A stretch of DNA of 64,000 nucleotides from Clostridium sp. OM02-18AC (GCF_003481825.1 NZ_QULW01000002.1:178547-242546), one strand, 5' to 3'; numbered from the stretch's first letter, positions 8,887-17,627 are shown. Numbers and translations are program-made. Notes: a model not told the origin generated them from the letters alone.

Positions 8887-10472
8887 TGGATACCAAGGCA
8901 TTACGACAAAAGATTCTTGACCTTGCTATCCGTGGTAAGCTTGTTCCGCAGGATCCAAATGATGAGCCAGCATCGGTTCTTTTGGAAAGAATCCGTGAAC
9001 AGAAGCAACAGATGGTCAAGGATGGAAAACTAAAAAAGAAAGACATTAAAAATGATTCCGTCATCTTTGTCGGTGAGGATAATTTGCATTATGAGAAGTT
9101 CGCCGATGGCAGCGTGAAATGCATCGAGGATGAGATTCCATTTGAGCTGCCGGATGGATGGGCGTGGGCAAGGCTTGGCACAGTTGCAGAAGCGATTGGT
9201 GACGGCGACCATCAACCTCCTCCGCAGACATCATCTGGTATTCCATTCCTTGTGATTTCAAATGTGTCTGGTGGAGCATTATCTTTTGAAAATACACGTT
9301 TTGTAAGCATTGAATATTTCAATCGATTACCCGAAACTCGTAAACCTCGAAATGGTGATTTGCTTTTTACTGTTACTGGCTCCTATGGAATTCCGATCTT
9401 AGTAGATACAGATGATATGTTCTGTTTTCAACGACATATTGCAATAGTTCGTCCCTGCACCATTTCGAACCGCTATCTCTATGTCATACTTGGATCGTCA
9501 TATGTAAAATCTATTTGTGATGCCAAGGCTACTGGCACGGCTCAAAAAACAGTTGGCCTTGCAACCCTAAGAGAACTCCTAATACCCGTAGCTCCCCATA
9601 CGGAGCAGATGCGGATTTACGCAAAAACGCAAAATGCTCTAAATATTGTTGATGGTATATTCTCGGATAAAGAAGCTCTGCAAAACATAATTAAGAATAC
9701 TAAAGCCAAAATCCTCGACCTTGCTATTCGAGGCAAGCTTGTACCGCAAGACCCGAATGATGAGCTTGCTTCTGTTCTTCTGGAACGCATCAGGGCAGAG
9801 AAAGAAGAGCTCATCAAGCAGGGCAAGATCAAGCGTGATAAGAAGGAATCTGTCATCTTCAAAGGTGAGGATAACTCTTATTATTTGAATGATAGTCAAA
9901 TAACGGTGGACATCAACGATGAACTCCCCTTTAAGATTCCAACTTCTTGGTACTGGGTACGCCTTAAAGATGTATTTATTATCAATCCTCGAAACAAGTT
10001 GGAAGATGATCTGAATGTATCATTCATTCCTATGCCGCTGATAGATGACGGATATAGCGGTAAGCACACCTCAGAGGTGCGTAGCTGGAAAGAAGTAAAA
10101 ACCGGGTTTACTCACTTCGCAGAGGGCGACATCGGCATTGCCAAGATTACTCCATGCTTTGAAAACCGTAAATCTACAGTTTTTATTAATCTGACCAATG
10201 GTTATGGTGCAGGAACAACGGAGCTTCATATATTGAGGCCTATTGGTAATAGTATCCTTTCACAATATTTGTTAGCGTATTTAAAATCCGATTATTTTGT
10301 CGATAATGGGAAGCAAACCTTTACAGGAGCCGTCGGTCAACAACGGATCGGGAAGGAATATATCGAAAATGCGTATTTCCCTATCCCGCCTAAATCTGAA
10401 CAAGAACGCATTGTTCAAATAATTAATAACTTATTTAAGCATTTAAATGTTATTTCGGATTCATTTTTTTGA
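8886..10472 (+). CDS. hsdS: Type I specificity subunit HsdS, expressed copy
   Basis: A 528-residue specificity subunit with two target-recognition domains (TRDs). The conserved spacer QKILDLAIRGKLVPQDPNDE occurs near residue 10 and, as AKILDLAIRGKLVPQDPNDE, near residue 275, which is the classic two-half architecture. TRD1 spans about 97-260 and TRD2 about 335-510. The 5' part of each half (9083-9172 and 9702-9884) recurs in inverted orientation in the silent cassettes downstream. This is therefore the expression locus of a shufflon: swapping the segment after each repeat would change DNA specificity. It overlaps hsdM by one base. Confidence 0.95.
   Translation: MDTKALRQKILDLAIRGKLVPQDPNDEPASVLLERIREQKQQMVKDGKLKKKDIKNDSVIFVGEDNLHYEKFADGSVKCIEDEIPFELPDGWAWARLGTVAEAIGDGDHQPPPQTSSGIPFLVISNVSGGALSFENTRFVSIEYFNRLPETRKPRNGDLLFTVTGSYGIPILVDTDDMFCFQRHIAIVRPCTISNRYLYVILGSSYVKSICDAKATGTAQKTVGLATLRELLIPVAPHTEQMRIYAKTQNALNIVDGIFSDKEALQNIIKNTKAKILDLAIRGKLVPQDPNDELASVLLERIRAEKEELIKQGKIKRDKKESVIFKGEDNSYYLNDSQITVDINDELPFKIPTSWYWVRLKDVFIINPRNKLEDDLNVSFIPMPLIDDGYSGKHTSEVRSWKEVKTGFTHFAEGDIGIAKITPCFENRKSTVFINLTNGYGAGTTELHILRPIGNSILSQYLLAYLKSDYFVDNGKQTFTGAVGQQRIGKEYIENAYFPIPPKSEQERIVQIINNLFKHLNVISDSFF
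9083..9172 (+). repeat. Inverted repeat IR1, expression copy
   Basis: This 90-base segment encoding LHYEKFADGS to WAWARL reads as identical to the reverse complement of 13256-13345. Recombination between the two would invert about 4.2 kb and exchange TRD1. Confidence 0.85.
9702..9884 (+). repeat. Inverted repeat IR2, expression copy
   Basis: A 183-base segment encoding the central spacer. It is highly similar to the reverse complement of 12529-12711; the last 45 bases (9840-9884) are identical. The final ten bases, CTCTTATTAT (9875-9884), also start the plus-strand cassette at 11390. This is the likely exchange point for TRD2. Confidence 0.8.
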
Positions 10473-10477
10473 TAAAT

Positions 10478-10508
10478 CAGCCGCCTTCATTATGAGGGCG
10501 GCTGTACT
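10478..10508. terminator. Terminator between hsdS and the recombinase gene
   Basis: An 8-bp GC-rich stem (10478-10485 with 10497-10504) lies between two convergent genes. It is followed by T on the plus strand, and runs of A upstream serve the minus strand. Confidence 0.75.
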
Positions 10509-10509
10509 T

Positions 10510-11319
10510 TTACCATGTTACAATTTTATCTACAAGAGCCTGTTGTTCGCTGGCAGTTCTACGGAGATAAATGCGGGTTGTTTCAATGCTTTCATGCCCC
10601 ATCAGATCAGCAAGCAAAGCAATATCATTATACTTTTCGAGAAAATTCTTTGCATATCGATGGCGGAAAGAGTGAGGATAAACCACCTTTTTATCAAGTC
10701 CATATTTGTCAGCGTAGTTTTTGAGTTGCTGAGAAATGCCACGGGTAGTAATCCGATCTCCATAACGGTTCAAAAACAAATAGCCGGAGGAACGGTTTGT
10801 TTCCTCCAGCCATTCGATGGTTTCGGCTCTTAACTTTTTCGGTATGTAGAGTCTCCGCAGTTTACCTCCTTTGGTATACAGATCAAAATACCCGAGCTCA
10901 ACATGCTCAATTTTGATCTGGATAAGTTCACTGACCCGGGCACCGGTGGCAGCCAAATACCAGACCACAAAGTACCATTCCGTGTTACCATCCTTTTTGA
11001 GCTGCTTCTTCAAGAAGTTGTAATCGGCATTGCTGATCACATTTTCAAGAAAGTTCTTCTGCTGAACCTTTACAGCCTTCAGTTGCAGCTTGTCTTTTTC
11101 CAAATAAACCAGATACTTGTTGATGGCCTGAATGCGAAGATTCACTGTCTTGGGTTTGTAAAACTCCATCAAATATCCTTTGTAGGCCAACAGGTTTTCC
11201 TTGCTGATTGCATCATAGTGTGCGTGGTAATATTCCACCGTCCACAAATACGATGTGATCGTGTTTTCGGAAAGATTGCTCTTTCTCAGATGTTCTTCAA
11301 ATGTGCCTTGCTGCTTCAT
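10510..11319 (-). CDS. Tyrosine recombinase of the hsdS shufflon
   Basis: A 269-residue XerC/D-like recombinase. The SAM-like N-terminal domain spans about 5-85. Catalytic residues seen: R128 (TGARVSEL), a lysine near 150-153, H216-x-x-R219 (PHSFRHRY), H242 (LMGHES) and Y251 (IYLRR), so the active site is complete. The start at 11319 is set by AAGGAGG (11335-11329) nine bases upstream; the frame is open further upstream but runs into cassette DNA. Recombinases in this position, between expressed and silent hsdS copies, invert TRD segments in other Firmicutes and Bacteroidetes. That role follows from context here. It is convergent with hsdS. Confidence 0.93.
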   Translation of the reverse strand: MKQQGTFEEHLRKSNLSENTITSYLWTVEYYHAHYDAISKENLLAYKGYLMEFYKPKTVNLRIQAINKYLVYLEKDKLQLKAVKVQQKNFLENVISNADYNFLKKQLKKDGNTEWYFVVWYLAATGARVSELIQIKIEHVELGYFDLYTKGGKLRRLYIPKKLRAETIEWLEETNRSSGYLFLNRYGDRITTRGISQQLKNYADKYGLDKKVVYPHSFRHRYAKNFLEKYNDIALLADLMGHESIETTRIYLRRTASEQQALVDKIVTW

Positions 11320-11331
11320 AATAAGCGGCCT

Positions 11332-11376
11332 CCTTATAATATTTTTTGCGGCTTTCCGCACAAATATTATAAAGGG
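11332..11376. promoter_or_regulatory. Imperfect hairpin upstream of the shufflon recombinase
   Basis: Arms of about 20 bases (CCTTATAATATTTTTTGCGG against the complement of the sequence ending AATATTATAAAGG) flank a short CTTT loop. It overlaps the region where the recombinase promoter must lie and borders the plus-strand silent cassette. It is either a regulatory dyad or a recombinase site. Confidence 0.4.
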
Positions 11377-11389
11377 AATATGTGACTTT

Positions 11390-11981
11390 CTCTTATTATG
11401 AGAAGATTGGTTCGGAAGTGCGGTGTATCGATAGTGAAATTCCATTCGATTTGCCCGAATCATGGATGTTTGCAAGGTTAAAGCATATTGGTGAGGTCAT
11501 TGGTGGAGGAACTCCTAAAACAAATATTGACGAGTATTGGGACGGAAATATTCCTTGGTTAACTCCTGCAGATTTAAGCGGTTACGAGGATATGCACATT
11601 TCAACTGGCGCAAGAACTATTACGGAATTGGGCTTAAAGTCATCTTCTGCCCAACTGCTCCCGGAAAACTCCATACTTTATTCGAGCAGAGCACCGATTG
11701 GATATATTGCTATCGCTGCTAACCCGATTTCAACCAATCAGGGGTTCAAATCTGTTGTACCATACAATTCCACTATGAGCTCATATCTATATTATTGCCT
11801 TAAAGCGAGAACTTCCGATATTGTTCGGCGGGCAACTGGAACAACATTCAAGGAAATCTCGGGTTCTGAAATGGCAGAGACTATTGTTCCGTTACCGCCC
11901 ATCAATGAGCAACAACGCATTTTTGACAAAGCAACACAGCTTCTTGAAGTCCTAGCTACAATAGAAAAGAGCCTTAACTGA
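11390..11981 (+). pseudogene. Silent hsdS cassette 1 (TRD2 type, plus strand)
   Basis: An open frame encoding a half HsdS. It starts abruptly at the repeat CTCTTATTATGAGAAGATTG, then reads IPFDLPESW, a TRD (GEVIGGGTPKTNIDEYWDG) and a closing NEQQRIF spacer. It has no own start codon with a ribosome site and no N-terminal half, so it is a donor cassette rather than a gene. It lies in the same direction as the expressed hsdS. It could enter the expression site after a first inversion turns it round. It ends in a terminator shared with the converging cassette 2. Confidence 0.85.
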
Positions 11982-11990
11982 GGCTCTTTT
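11965..11990. terminator. Bidirectional terminator between silent hsdS cassettes
   Basis: AAAAGAGCC (11965-11973) and GGCTCTTTT (11982-11990) form a perfect 9-bp stem that ends in T-runs on both strands. It overlaps the stop codons of the two converging cassettes. Confidence 0.75.
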
Positions 11991-12528
11991 CCAATGAACT
12001 GAGAATATTGGTCACTTCTACCATTCTCTCAACAACCTTTTCTTGGTAATTCAGTGCAGGTACTGGCAGAATCAAATTTAGGATATCTTCTCTTGATATG
12101 CCAGGGATGAGACCTTTAGCTGCATTTTTTATAGCGTTGATATAGAAACCCATACAAAGCGCAAGGTATTCCGAATTCAGTGTGAACTTATTTCGAATAG
12201 CCATGATCTGACGTGCAATATGTGCCCTACCAAAATCGTTGAATGCCATTTCGCCGATAGTCCCTTTGCATGTAAGGAGCAAATCTCCAATTTCTGTGAT
12301 TACTTGCGGCGAAGTTGTCCATCTTACCAATTCCACCTTGCCACCTACAAAATTACTAGCTCCTGTGATATATGGGACACCCACACCGTCAGCATTGTAT
12401 TCAGAAGGAGAAAGATCTCGTCCGGAAATAAGCTCCCACAGTTCTTTTAGCCGTATAAAACTCCATCCGTCTGGTAGTTCAAAAGGTATCTCATCATCAA
12501 TGTTTTCGATTTTGTCGCCAATCTTCTC

Positions 12529-12711
12529 ATAATAAGAGTTATCCTCACCTTTGAAGATGACAGATTCCTTCTTGTCACGCTTGATCTTGCCCTGTTTGAT
12601 GAGCTTTTCTTTCTCTGCCCTGATGCGTTCCAAAAGAACAGAAGCAGGCTCATCATTCGGGTCTTGCGGTACAAGCTGTCCGCGGATAGCTAGGTCGAGA
12701 ATTTTGGCTTT
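12529..12711 (-). repeat. Inverted repeat IR2, silent copy
   Basis: Reverse complement of 9702-9884 with roughly a dozen differences. The 45 bases nearest TRD2 are identical. Confidence 0.8.
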
Positions 12712-13255
12712 TGCCTTTGCCACGCACACTGCTAACTCTTCACTATGAGCAACAGTCTTCGCAAGAAGATAGGTGGCATCAAAAATGACCTTAATAATGC
12801 GGTTTTGTTCAGCACAAGGCGGAACTGGCATCAATATACTCTTAAGAATCGTTTGATTAAGATTCAGCATTGTGTTACCGATAGAATTTACGGACATATG
12901 CTCAACGGCGTAAGGAGAACGCAGACAGATTGCAAAATATTCAGAACATAGAACTGCAGGAAGGCGCAGAATAAAACTACCTGTTCCACACAGCCACCCT
13001 TACTGCGCCAGTTGAACAACTGCACATCTTCCCATATCTCCCCTGCGTGCAATCACGATATCATTTGTAGCAACTTTGAATGAAGAAAGTCGTTTAACAG
13101 TTTCGGACGAAACTTGCATCTTATCAACAGGGATTACTTTCCCATCTATAATATTTATGGGATTTATCAGGGGGATTCCGTCTGTGACATAATCGGATTT
13201 GTGTAGAGTGCTTCCAAAAGGCCCTGTGATAAACAACTCGATCAAAGAAGCTAAT

Positions 13256-13345
13256 CTTGCCCACGCCCATCCATCCGGCAGCTCAAATGGAATCTCATCC
13301 TCGATGCATTTCACGCTGCCATCGGCGAACTTCTCATAATGCAAA
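13256..13345 (-). repeat. Inverted repeat IR1, silent copy
   Basis: Reverse complement of 9083-9172 over 90 bases, with no difference seen by eye. It marks the outer edge of the invertible region. Confidence 0.85.
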
Positions 13346-13502
13346 CTATACCAGAGGAATTGTCCAAGGCGTGTGCGGCTCACCAATCAGACAATATTGA
13401 TATACGGTGCATAAAGATATCACGTAGCGCCTTATAAGGAAACAACCATTATCTCCTAAGGTTGCGTTACAACGGCCACCTCAAAAAAAACTAAATAAGG
13501 GA

Positions 13503-13531
13503 TTGCAGTTCGACTTTGATCGGGCTATAAT
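13503..13531 (+). promoter_or_regulatory. Promoter of tRNA-Arg
   Basis: TTGCAG (13503-13508), 17-bp spacer, TATAAT (13526-13531), 15 bases before the tRNA. The stretch 13387-13502 holds no gene that I can see. Confidence 0.75.
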
Positions 13532-13545
13532 CATATATCAGACAC

Positions 13546-13622
13546 GTCCATATAGCTCAGCTGGATAGAGCACACGCCTCCTAAGCGTGGGGTCGGAGGT
13601 TCAAATCCTCTTATGGACGCCA
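13546..13622 (+). tRNA. tRNA-Arg (anticodon CCU)
   Basis: The full cloverleaf can be drawn. The acceptor stem GTCCATA/TATGGAC is followed by discriminator G and encoded CCA. The D-arm AGCTC...GAGC is present. The anticodon stem CACGC/GCGTG carries loop CTCCTAA, giving anticodon CCT, and the T-arm contains GGTTCAAATCC. The rare-codon tRNA-Arg(CCU) gene is a common integration site for mobile DNA. The ICE replication and partition genes begin about 0.5 kb downstream, so it may mark one ICE end; no second copy of its 3' end is visible in the window. Confidence 0.97.
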
Positions 13623-13631
13623 GTGAACAAC

Positions 13632-13668
13632 GCCGAAAGCCTTTGTTTTCAAGGGTTTTCGGCTTTTC
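13632..13668 (+). terminator. Terminator after tRNA-Arg
   Basis: GCCGAAAgCC pairs with GGgTTTTCGGC around a T-rich loop and is followed by TTTT. It starts 9 bases after CCA. Confidence 0.75.
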
Positions 13669-13940
13669 TTATATAAAAAGCTACGAAAAAGCTCTTTCAC
13701 TGTATGAGATAAAATTCTACTCCAAAATTTGATTTTTGACAACCCCTCCAGAATCGAACGCTTGTTATAGACAAAATCGCCAGCTAATTTTTAGCAGAAA
13801 ACGGGCTGTTCTTGCTAATGAAAATGCCCTTCCTGCTAATCAGCCCCAAAATCGTGCCAAAAATCCAGCTAATCAAAAAAGGCGGATGTTTTGAATACCA
13901 TGCAGTTATAGCAGATAAAATTAAATATCGTTATGTACAT

Positions 13941-13987
13941 AGAGCGTCTATTTGCCCCGCATTGGGGATGGATAGGCGCTCTTTTTT
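13941..13987 (+). terminator. Hairpin plus T-run ahead of the ICE operon (terminator or attenuator)
   Basis: AGAGCGTCTA (13941-13950) pairs with TAGGCGCTCT (13973-13982) with one mismatch. It encloses an inner CCCCGCATTGGGG hairpin and is followed by seven T. It sits 47 bases before the first ICE gene and may block read-through from the tRNA side or attenuate the operon. The rest of 13669-14033 shows no convincing gene; an open frame from 13812 lacks a ribosome site. Confidence 0.65.
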
Positions 13988-14033
13988 TATGCCCAAACCC
14001 ATGGGCAAATACAAGAGATTGGAGGTGTTTTAT

Positions 14034-14258
14034 TTGAGCAAGCCTGTTTATACCGCAGACAAGCCGAGCGACTGTCATTACTGCTACTTCTGGACGAATG
14101 GCAGAAAGGGCTGCCGTCTGGGTAGAAATAATTGCTACTACTTAATCTCTTTGCCGCCGAAACCCAAGTCGGAATGTGATGGCTGTCCCTATGGGCGAGA
14201 TCACCCGTGCATTGGTTGGTGTACGAAGAAGGTTATGCGTGAAGTGGGGCTTCGTTGA
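14034..14258 (+). CDS. Small cysteine-rich ICE protein
   Basis: A 74-residue protein starting at TTG 14034, chosen because GGAGG (14021-14025) lies 8 bases upstream. It has nine cysteines in CHYCYFW, CRLGRNNCYY, CDGCPYG and CIGWC. This suggests one or two small zinc-binding knuckles. Genes like it open the replication/partition operon in related ICEs. I know no function. The next small gene starts 1 base after its stop. Confidence 0.65.
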   Translation: MSKPVYTADKPSDCHYCYFWTNGRKGCRLGRNNCYYLISLPPKPKSECDGCPYGRDHPCIGWCTKKVMREVGLR

Positions 14259-14259
14259 T

Positions 14260-14394
14260 ATGGATGTGTATGAACAGGAATACCGCTTCTACTATTTTGC
14301 CCGATGTCCTTACGAAAAGACGGATACGACTTTCCGCAGCATTCCGCTGACAACAGAAAGTTTTCCGCAGAAAGAAGGTGGTGAAGCCGTGTGA
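14260..14394 (+). CDS. Small hypothetical protein, translationally coupled
   Basis: A 44-residue frame beginning MDVYEQEYRFYYFARCPYEK. Its ATG is one base after the upstream stop, and its own stop overlaps the GTG of the replication initiator (GTGA). It has no recognisable domain and no own ribosome site, so it would depend on re-initiation. Its overlaps at both ends are the main evidence that it is real. Confidence 0.5.
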   Translation: MDVYEQEYRFYYFARCPYEKTDTTFRSIPLTTESFPQKEGGEAV

Positions 14395-15320
14395 GTTTTG
14401 ATTATTTTTACGGTCAGCAATCCGATCTATTCACATTCTATCGAGTTCCGAAGGTGTTGTTCACGAACGAGAGGTTCTGGAATATTTCTGCCGATGCCAA
14501 GATGCTGTATGGCATTTTGCTTGACCGCATGAGCCTGTCTGCAAAGAATGGTTGGATAGATAAAAACGGTCGAGTGTATATCATTTTTACAATCGACGAA
14601 GCGAAGATGGCTCTGAACTGTGCTGAACAAAAGGCTATCAAGCTGCTCAGTGAACTTGAGAAGAAAGCAGGATTGATTGAACGTAAGCGCCAGGGTTTGG
14701 GAAAGCCCAACCTGATCTATGTGAAGAACTTTATCTCTGCTGTGGATTCACAACTCTTGAATTGTGAAAATCACAATTCTGGAACAATGGAAATCACAAC
14801 TCAAGAACTTCCGAAATCACAATGTAATAATACTGATATTAAAAATACTGAATTTAGTGATACTGATTCTATCTTTCCTTCCGGAAATGGTGGAATGATG
14901 GACGAGAATGACCGGTATCAAGAATACTTTGATTATTTCTCGGATCAGCTCAGTATGGATTTGTTGAAGAAGGATTACCCTTACGATTCCGAAATGCTGG
15001 ATAACATTCTGGAGTTGATCGTTGAAACAGTTTGCACGAAGCGACCGTTGATTCGCATTGGTGCAGAGGAGCGTCCGGCAGAAATTGTCCGCAGTCGGTT
15101 TATGAAACTGAATGCCGAACACATTCGATATGTTATGGACTGCTTCAAGGAGAACACCACAAAGATTAGAAATATCCGTCAGTATATGCTGACTACGATA
15201 TACAATGCGCCGACGACAATAGACACCTACTACGATGCTCTTGTTCGGCACGATATGTCACACGGATATTTGGAAGGAGGATTTAAGAAATTGAAAATGA
15301 AGCGAGAGGAAGGAGAGTGA
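14391..15320 (+). CDS. Replication initiator protein A (RepA_N-type, DUF6017)
   Basis: A 309-residue protein. Residues 1-105 are the RepA N-terminal winged-helix domain (FTFYRVPKVLFTNERFWNIS, AKMLYGILLDRMSLS). A polar linker and a C-terminal DUF6017-like helical domain follow, ending with TTIYNAPTTIDTYYDALV. Such proteins start replication of RepA_N plasmids and of circular ICE forms. It begins with GTG overlapping the previous stop. parA follows after 6 bases, so replication and partition are one operon. The same N-terminal fold recurs in the IME genes at 36932 and 43764. Confidence 0.85.
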   Translation: MSFDYFYGQQSDLFTFYRVPKVLFTNERFWNISADAKMLYGILLDRMSLSAKNGWIDKNGRVYIIFTIDEAKMALNCAEQKAIKLLSELEKKAGLIERKRQGLGKPNLIYVKNFISAVDSQLLNCENHNSGTMEITTQELPKSQCNNTDIKNTEFSDTDSIFPSGNGGMMDENDRYQEYFDYFSDQLSMDLLKKDYPYDSEMLDNILELIVETVCTKRPLIRIGAEERPAEIVRSRFMKLNAEHIRYVMDCFKENTTKIRNIRQYMLTTIYNAPTTIDTYYDALVRHDMSHGYLEGGFKKLKMKREEGE

Positions 15321-15326
15321 CGATAA

Positions 15327-16154
15327 ATGTCGAAAAAAGCAACCATCATTGCGGTGGTCAATCAGAAAGGAGGCACTGGAAAGACCACCACCACCGAGAA
15401 TCTGGGCGTTGGCTTGGCTCTTGAAGGAAAAAAGGTGCTTCTGGTAGACACCGATCCCCAGGCTTCCCTGACGGTCAGTTTGGGCAATCCCTGCCCGGAT
15501 GATCTGTCTCCGACACTTTCCGATCTGATGGGAAAGATTATGATGGAAAACCCTATTACTCCCGATGAAGGGATTCTTCATCATCCGGAGGGCGTTGATT
15601 TGGTGCCGTCCAACATCGAACTCTCAGGTATGGAGGTAGCACTGGTCAATGCCATGAGCCGGGAAACCATTCTCCGGCAATACCTGGATACAGTCAAACA
15701 GAATTATGATTACATTCTTCTTGACTGTATGCCGTCTTTGGGTATGCTGACCGTCAATGCGTTGGCAGCTGCCGACAATGTGCTGATACCGGTTCAGGCA
15801 GCATACCTTCCTGCAAAGGGTCTGGAACAGCTGCTTGGAACCATCAACAAGGTCAAGAGGCAAATCAACCCGAAACTGAGGATTGAAGGGATTCTTCTGA
15901 CGATGGTGGACAGCCGCACCAACTACTCCAAAGACATCAGCAATCTGATTCGGGAGAGCTACGGCGGAAAGCTGAAGGTTTACAAGACCGACATTCCCCG
16001 CTCTGTCCGTGCAGAGGAAATCAGCGCAGAGGGAACCAGTATCTTCAAGCATGATCCCAAAGGCAAAGTTGCCGAAGCCTATAAAATTCTGACGAAGGAG
16101 GTGTTAAACAATGCAGAAAAAAGGCGCAAACATCAGCTTGAAGGGGTACGATGA
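15327..16154 (+). CDS. parA: ParA/Soj-type partition ATPase
   Basis: A 275-residue ParA ATPase. It has the deviant Walker A KGGTGKTTT (about 14-22) with the signature lysine, DTDPQASL (Walker A') near 42 and LLDCMPS (Walker B) near 130. It would bind DNA non-specifically and segregate the circular ICE together with ParB. Its last 44 bases overlap the start of parB in another frame; parB has its own AAGGAGGTG, so the overlap is genuine. Confidence 0.95.
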   Translation: MSKKATIIAVVNQKGGTGKTTTTENLGVGLALEGKKVLLVDTDPQASLTVSLGNPCPDDLSPTLSDLMGKIMMENPITPDEGILHHPEGVDLVPSNIELSGMEVALVNAMSRETILRQYLDTVKQNYDYILLDCMPSLGMLTVNALAAADNVLIPVQAAYLPAKGLEQLLGTINKVKRQINPKLRIEGILLTMVDSRTNYSKDISNLIRESYGGKLKVYKTDIPRSVRAEEISAEGTSIFKHDPKGKVAEAYKILTKEVLNNAEKRRKHQLEGVR

Positions 16155-17037
16155 TATTTTCTCCACCGATCAATCCAGAGCTGAAGCCCAGCAGGAGCGT
16201 GTGCAGGAAATTCCGCTTTCTGAGCTACACCCCTTTGAGGGACACCCCTTCCGTGTGGTTGATGATGAAGAAATGATGAAAACGGCAGAGAGCGTCCGAG
16301 ATTTCGGAGTTCTCACTCCTGCGATTGTCCGTCCTGACCCCGACGGTGGTTATGAAATCGTTTCTGGTCACAGGCGGCACCGGGCATCGGAGCTTGCGGG
16401 TAAGGAAACCATGCCTGCGATTGTTCGTGACCTGGACGATGATGCAGCCATTATTTTGATGGTTGATGCGAATTTGCAGAGGGAGAGTATCCTGCCGAGT
16501 GAAAGAGCATTTGCTTATAAGATGAAGCTGGATGCGATTAAACATCAAGGTCAACGCACCGATTTAACTTCATCCCAAGTTGGGATGAAGTTGCAGGCAA
16601 TGGATATAGTCGGTCAGGAGGCAGGAGAAAGCAGAAATCAGGTACACCGTTATATCCGTCTGACCGAACTGATTCCGGAACTGCTGGATATGGTAGATAC
16701 GGGTCAGATCAAATTCAATCCTGCGGTGGAGCTTTCCTATCTGGCAAGTGAAGAACAGAAGGATTTTCTTTCTGCAATGGATTATGCTCAAGCAGCTCCT
16801 TCCCTTTCGCAAGCACAGCGAATTAAAAAGCTCGCACAGGAGGGCGAGTGTACGCTGGATGCGATGTGCGAGATTATGAATGAAATCAAGAAGGGAGAGC
16901 TGGACAGAGTAACCTTCAAAACGGATTCGTTGCGAAAATACTTCCCGAAGTCCTATACCAACAAGCAGATGGAGGATAAAATCATTCAGCTTTTGGAGCA
17001 ATGGCAGAAAAAAAGAGAAAAATCAATGGAAAGGTAA
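16111..17037 (+). CDS. parB: ParB-type partition protein
   Basis: A 308-residue ParB. Its CTP-binding ParB/Srx domain contains GGYEIVSGHRRHRASELAG (about 85-103) and ILMVDANLQRESILPSERA. A helix-turn-helix region (AGESRNQVHRYIRLTELI) follows, then a C-terminal dimerisation part. It binds centromere-like sites and loads with ParA. No repeated parS site is obvious nearby. The start at 16111 is supported by a strong ribosome site. Confidence 0.93.
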   Translation: MQKKGANISLKGYDDIFSTDQSRAEAQQERVQEIPLSELHPFEGHPFRVVDDEEMMKTAESVRDFGVLTPAIVRPDPDGGYEIVSGHRRHRASELAGKETMPAIVRDLDDDAAIILMVDANLQRESILPSERAFAYKMKLDAIKHQGQRTDLTSSQVGMKLQAMDIVGQEAGESRNQVHRYIRLTELIPELLDMVDTGQIKFNPAVELSYLASEEQKDFLSAMDYAQAAPSLSQAQRIKKLAQEGECTLDAMCEIMNEIKKGELDRVTFKTDSLRKYFPKSYTNKQMEDKIIQLLEQWQKKREKSMER

Positions 17038-17045
17038 GGTAAAAA

Positions 17046-17573
17046 ATGTTTACACCCAAAAACATTCAGGGCGCTTTGGAAGAACTCTACGACCTTTGCG
17101 ATCCTGATTATATGGTAGATATGCTCGTAAACTACAGTGAGGAGTTCGATGATATTTCTCCTGCGCTTCTGGCAAAGTCGTTTCAGAAAAATGCCGAGAT
17201 GATTAGCGAGTATCGAGTATTGTCCTCTGCTGGTGAGGGTATCGACTATCAGGGAAAGGTACTTCTGAACAGCAGAGCCGTGCGGCTTCTGTCCTATGTA
17301 GAAGATATGAGCGGCGATGAAAAAGTTCGCACGATTCAGAGCAAGGAGCTGTGGTTAGCAGAAGATATGACATTCTATGTGGTGTCCTGTATGTCTACGA
17401 TCACGATGGACAAGGAAGAAGCCATTTGTCTTAACGAACACCGCAGCGTGGTTACTACGGTGGAATGCGAGGACGATATTTTCTTCGACATGGGTTCCCT
17501 GATTTGCGAACTGGACGATATTTGCTTGTTCGAGCTTTTAGCCGATGTGGATGCGACTATTTATGAACTGTAA
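17046..17573 (+). CDS. Hypothetical ICE protein, acidic
   Basis: A 175-residue, strongly acidic protein starting MFTPKNIQGALEELYDLCDP, 8 bases after parB. It has no membrane segment or signal peptide and no domain that I recognise. Its place in the partition operon suggests an accessory role in replication or maintenance, which is inference. Confidence 0.6.
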   Translation: MFTPKNIQGALEELYDLCDPDYMVDMLVNYSEEFDDISPALLAKSFQKNAEMISEYRVLSSAGEGIDYQGKVLLNSRAVRLLSYVEDMSGDEKVRTIQSKELWLAEDMTFYVVSCMSTITMDKEEAICLNEHRSVVTTVECEDDIFFDMGSLICELDDICLFELLADVDATIYEL

Positions 17574-17627
17574 CAGGTTCATGGATGGTCGCTTTTCTTA
17601 TTTCCAAAGAAACGGAGGTATCGAAAC

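Larger units (their letters stand above)
11974..13386 (-). pseudogene. Silent hsdS cassette 2 (TRD1+TRD2) with in-frame stop
   Basis: On the minus strand this reads as an almost complete HsdS. It begins with LHYEKFADGSVKC (IR1), then TRD1, the central spacer AKILDLAIRGQLVPQDPNDE, and TRD2 (WELISGRDLSPSEYNADGVG). A single TAA at 13002-13000 breaks it, falling between RCAVVQLAQ and GWLCGTGSF; the frame continues unchanged on both sides. The first 50 codons of a normal HsdS and a start are absent, so it is a donor. If TRD1 from here is moved into the expression site it would give a truncated HsdS, unless the stop is a sequencing error. Confidence 0.85.

Noticed and set aside
10903..11385. Plus-strand frames opposite the shufflon recombinase
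   Set aside because: The minus strand carries a complete recombinase active site and ribosome site; the plus frames have neither.
13812..14033. Upstream extension of the cysteine-rich ICE protein
   Set aside because: The extension crosses a terminator-like hairpin and has no ribosome site, while TTG 14034 has GGAGG at the right distance.
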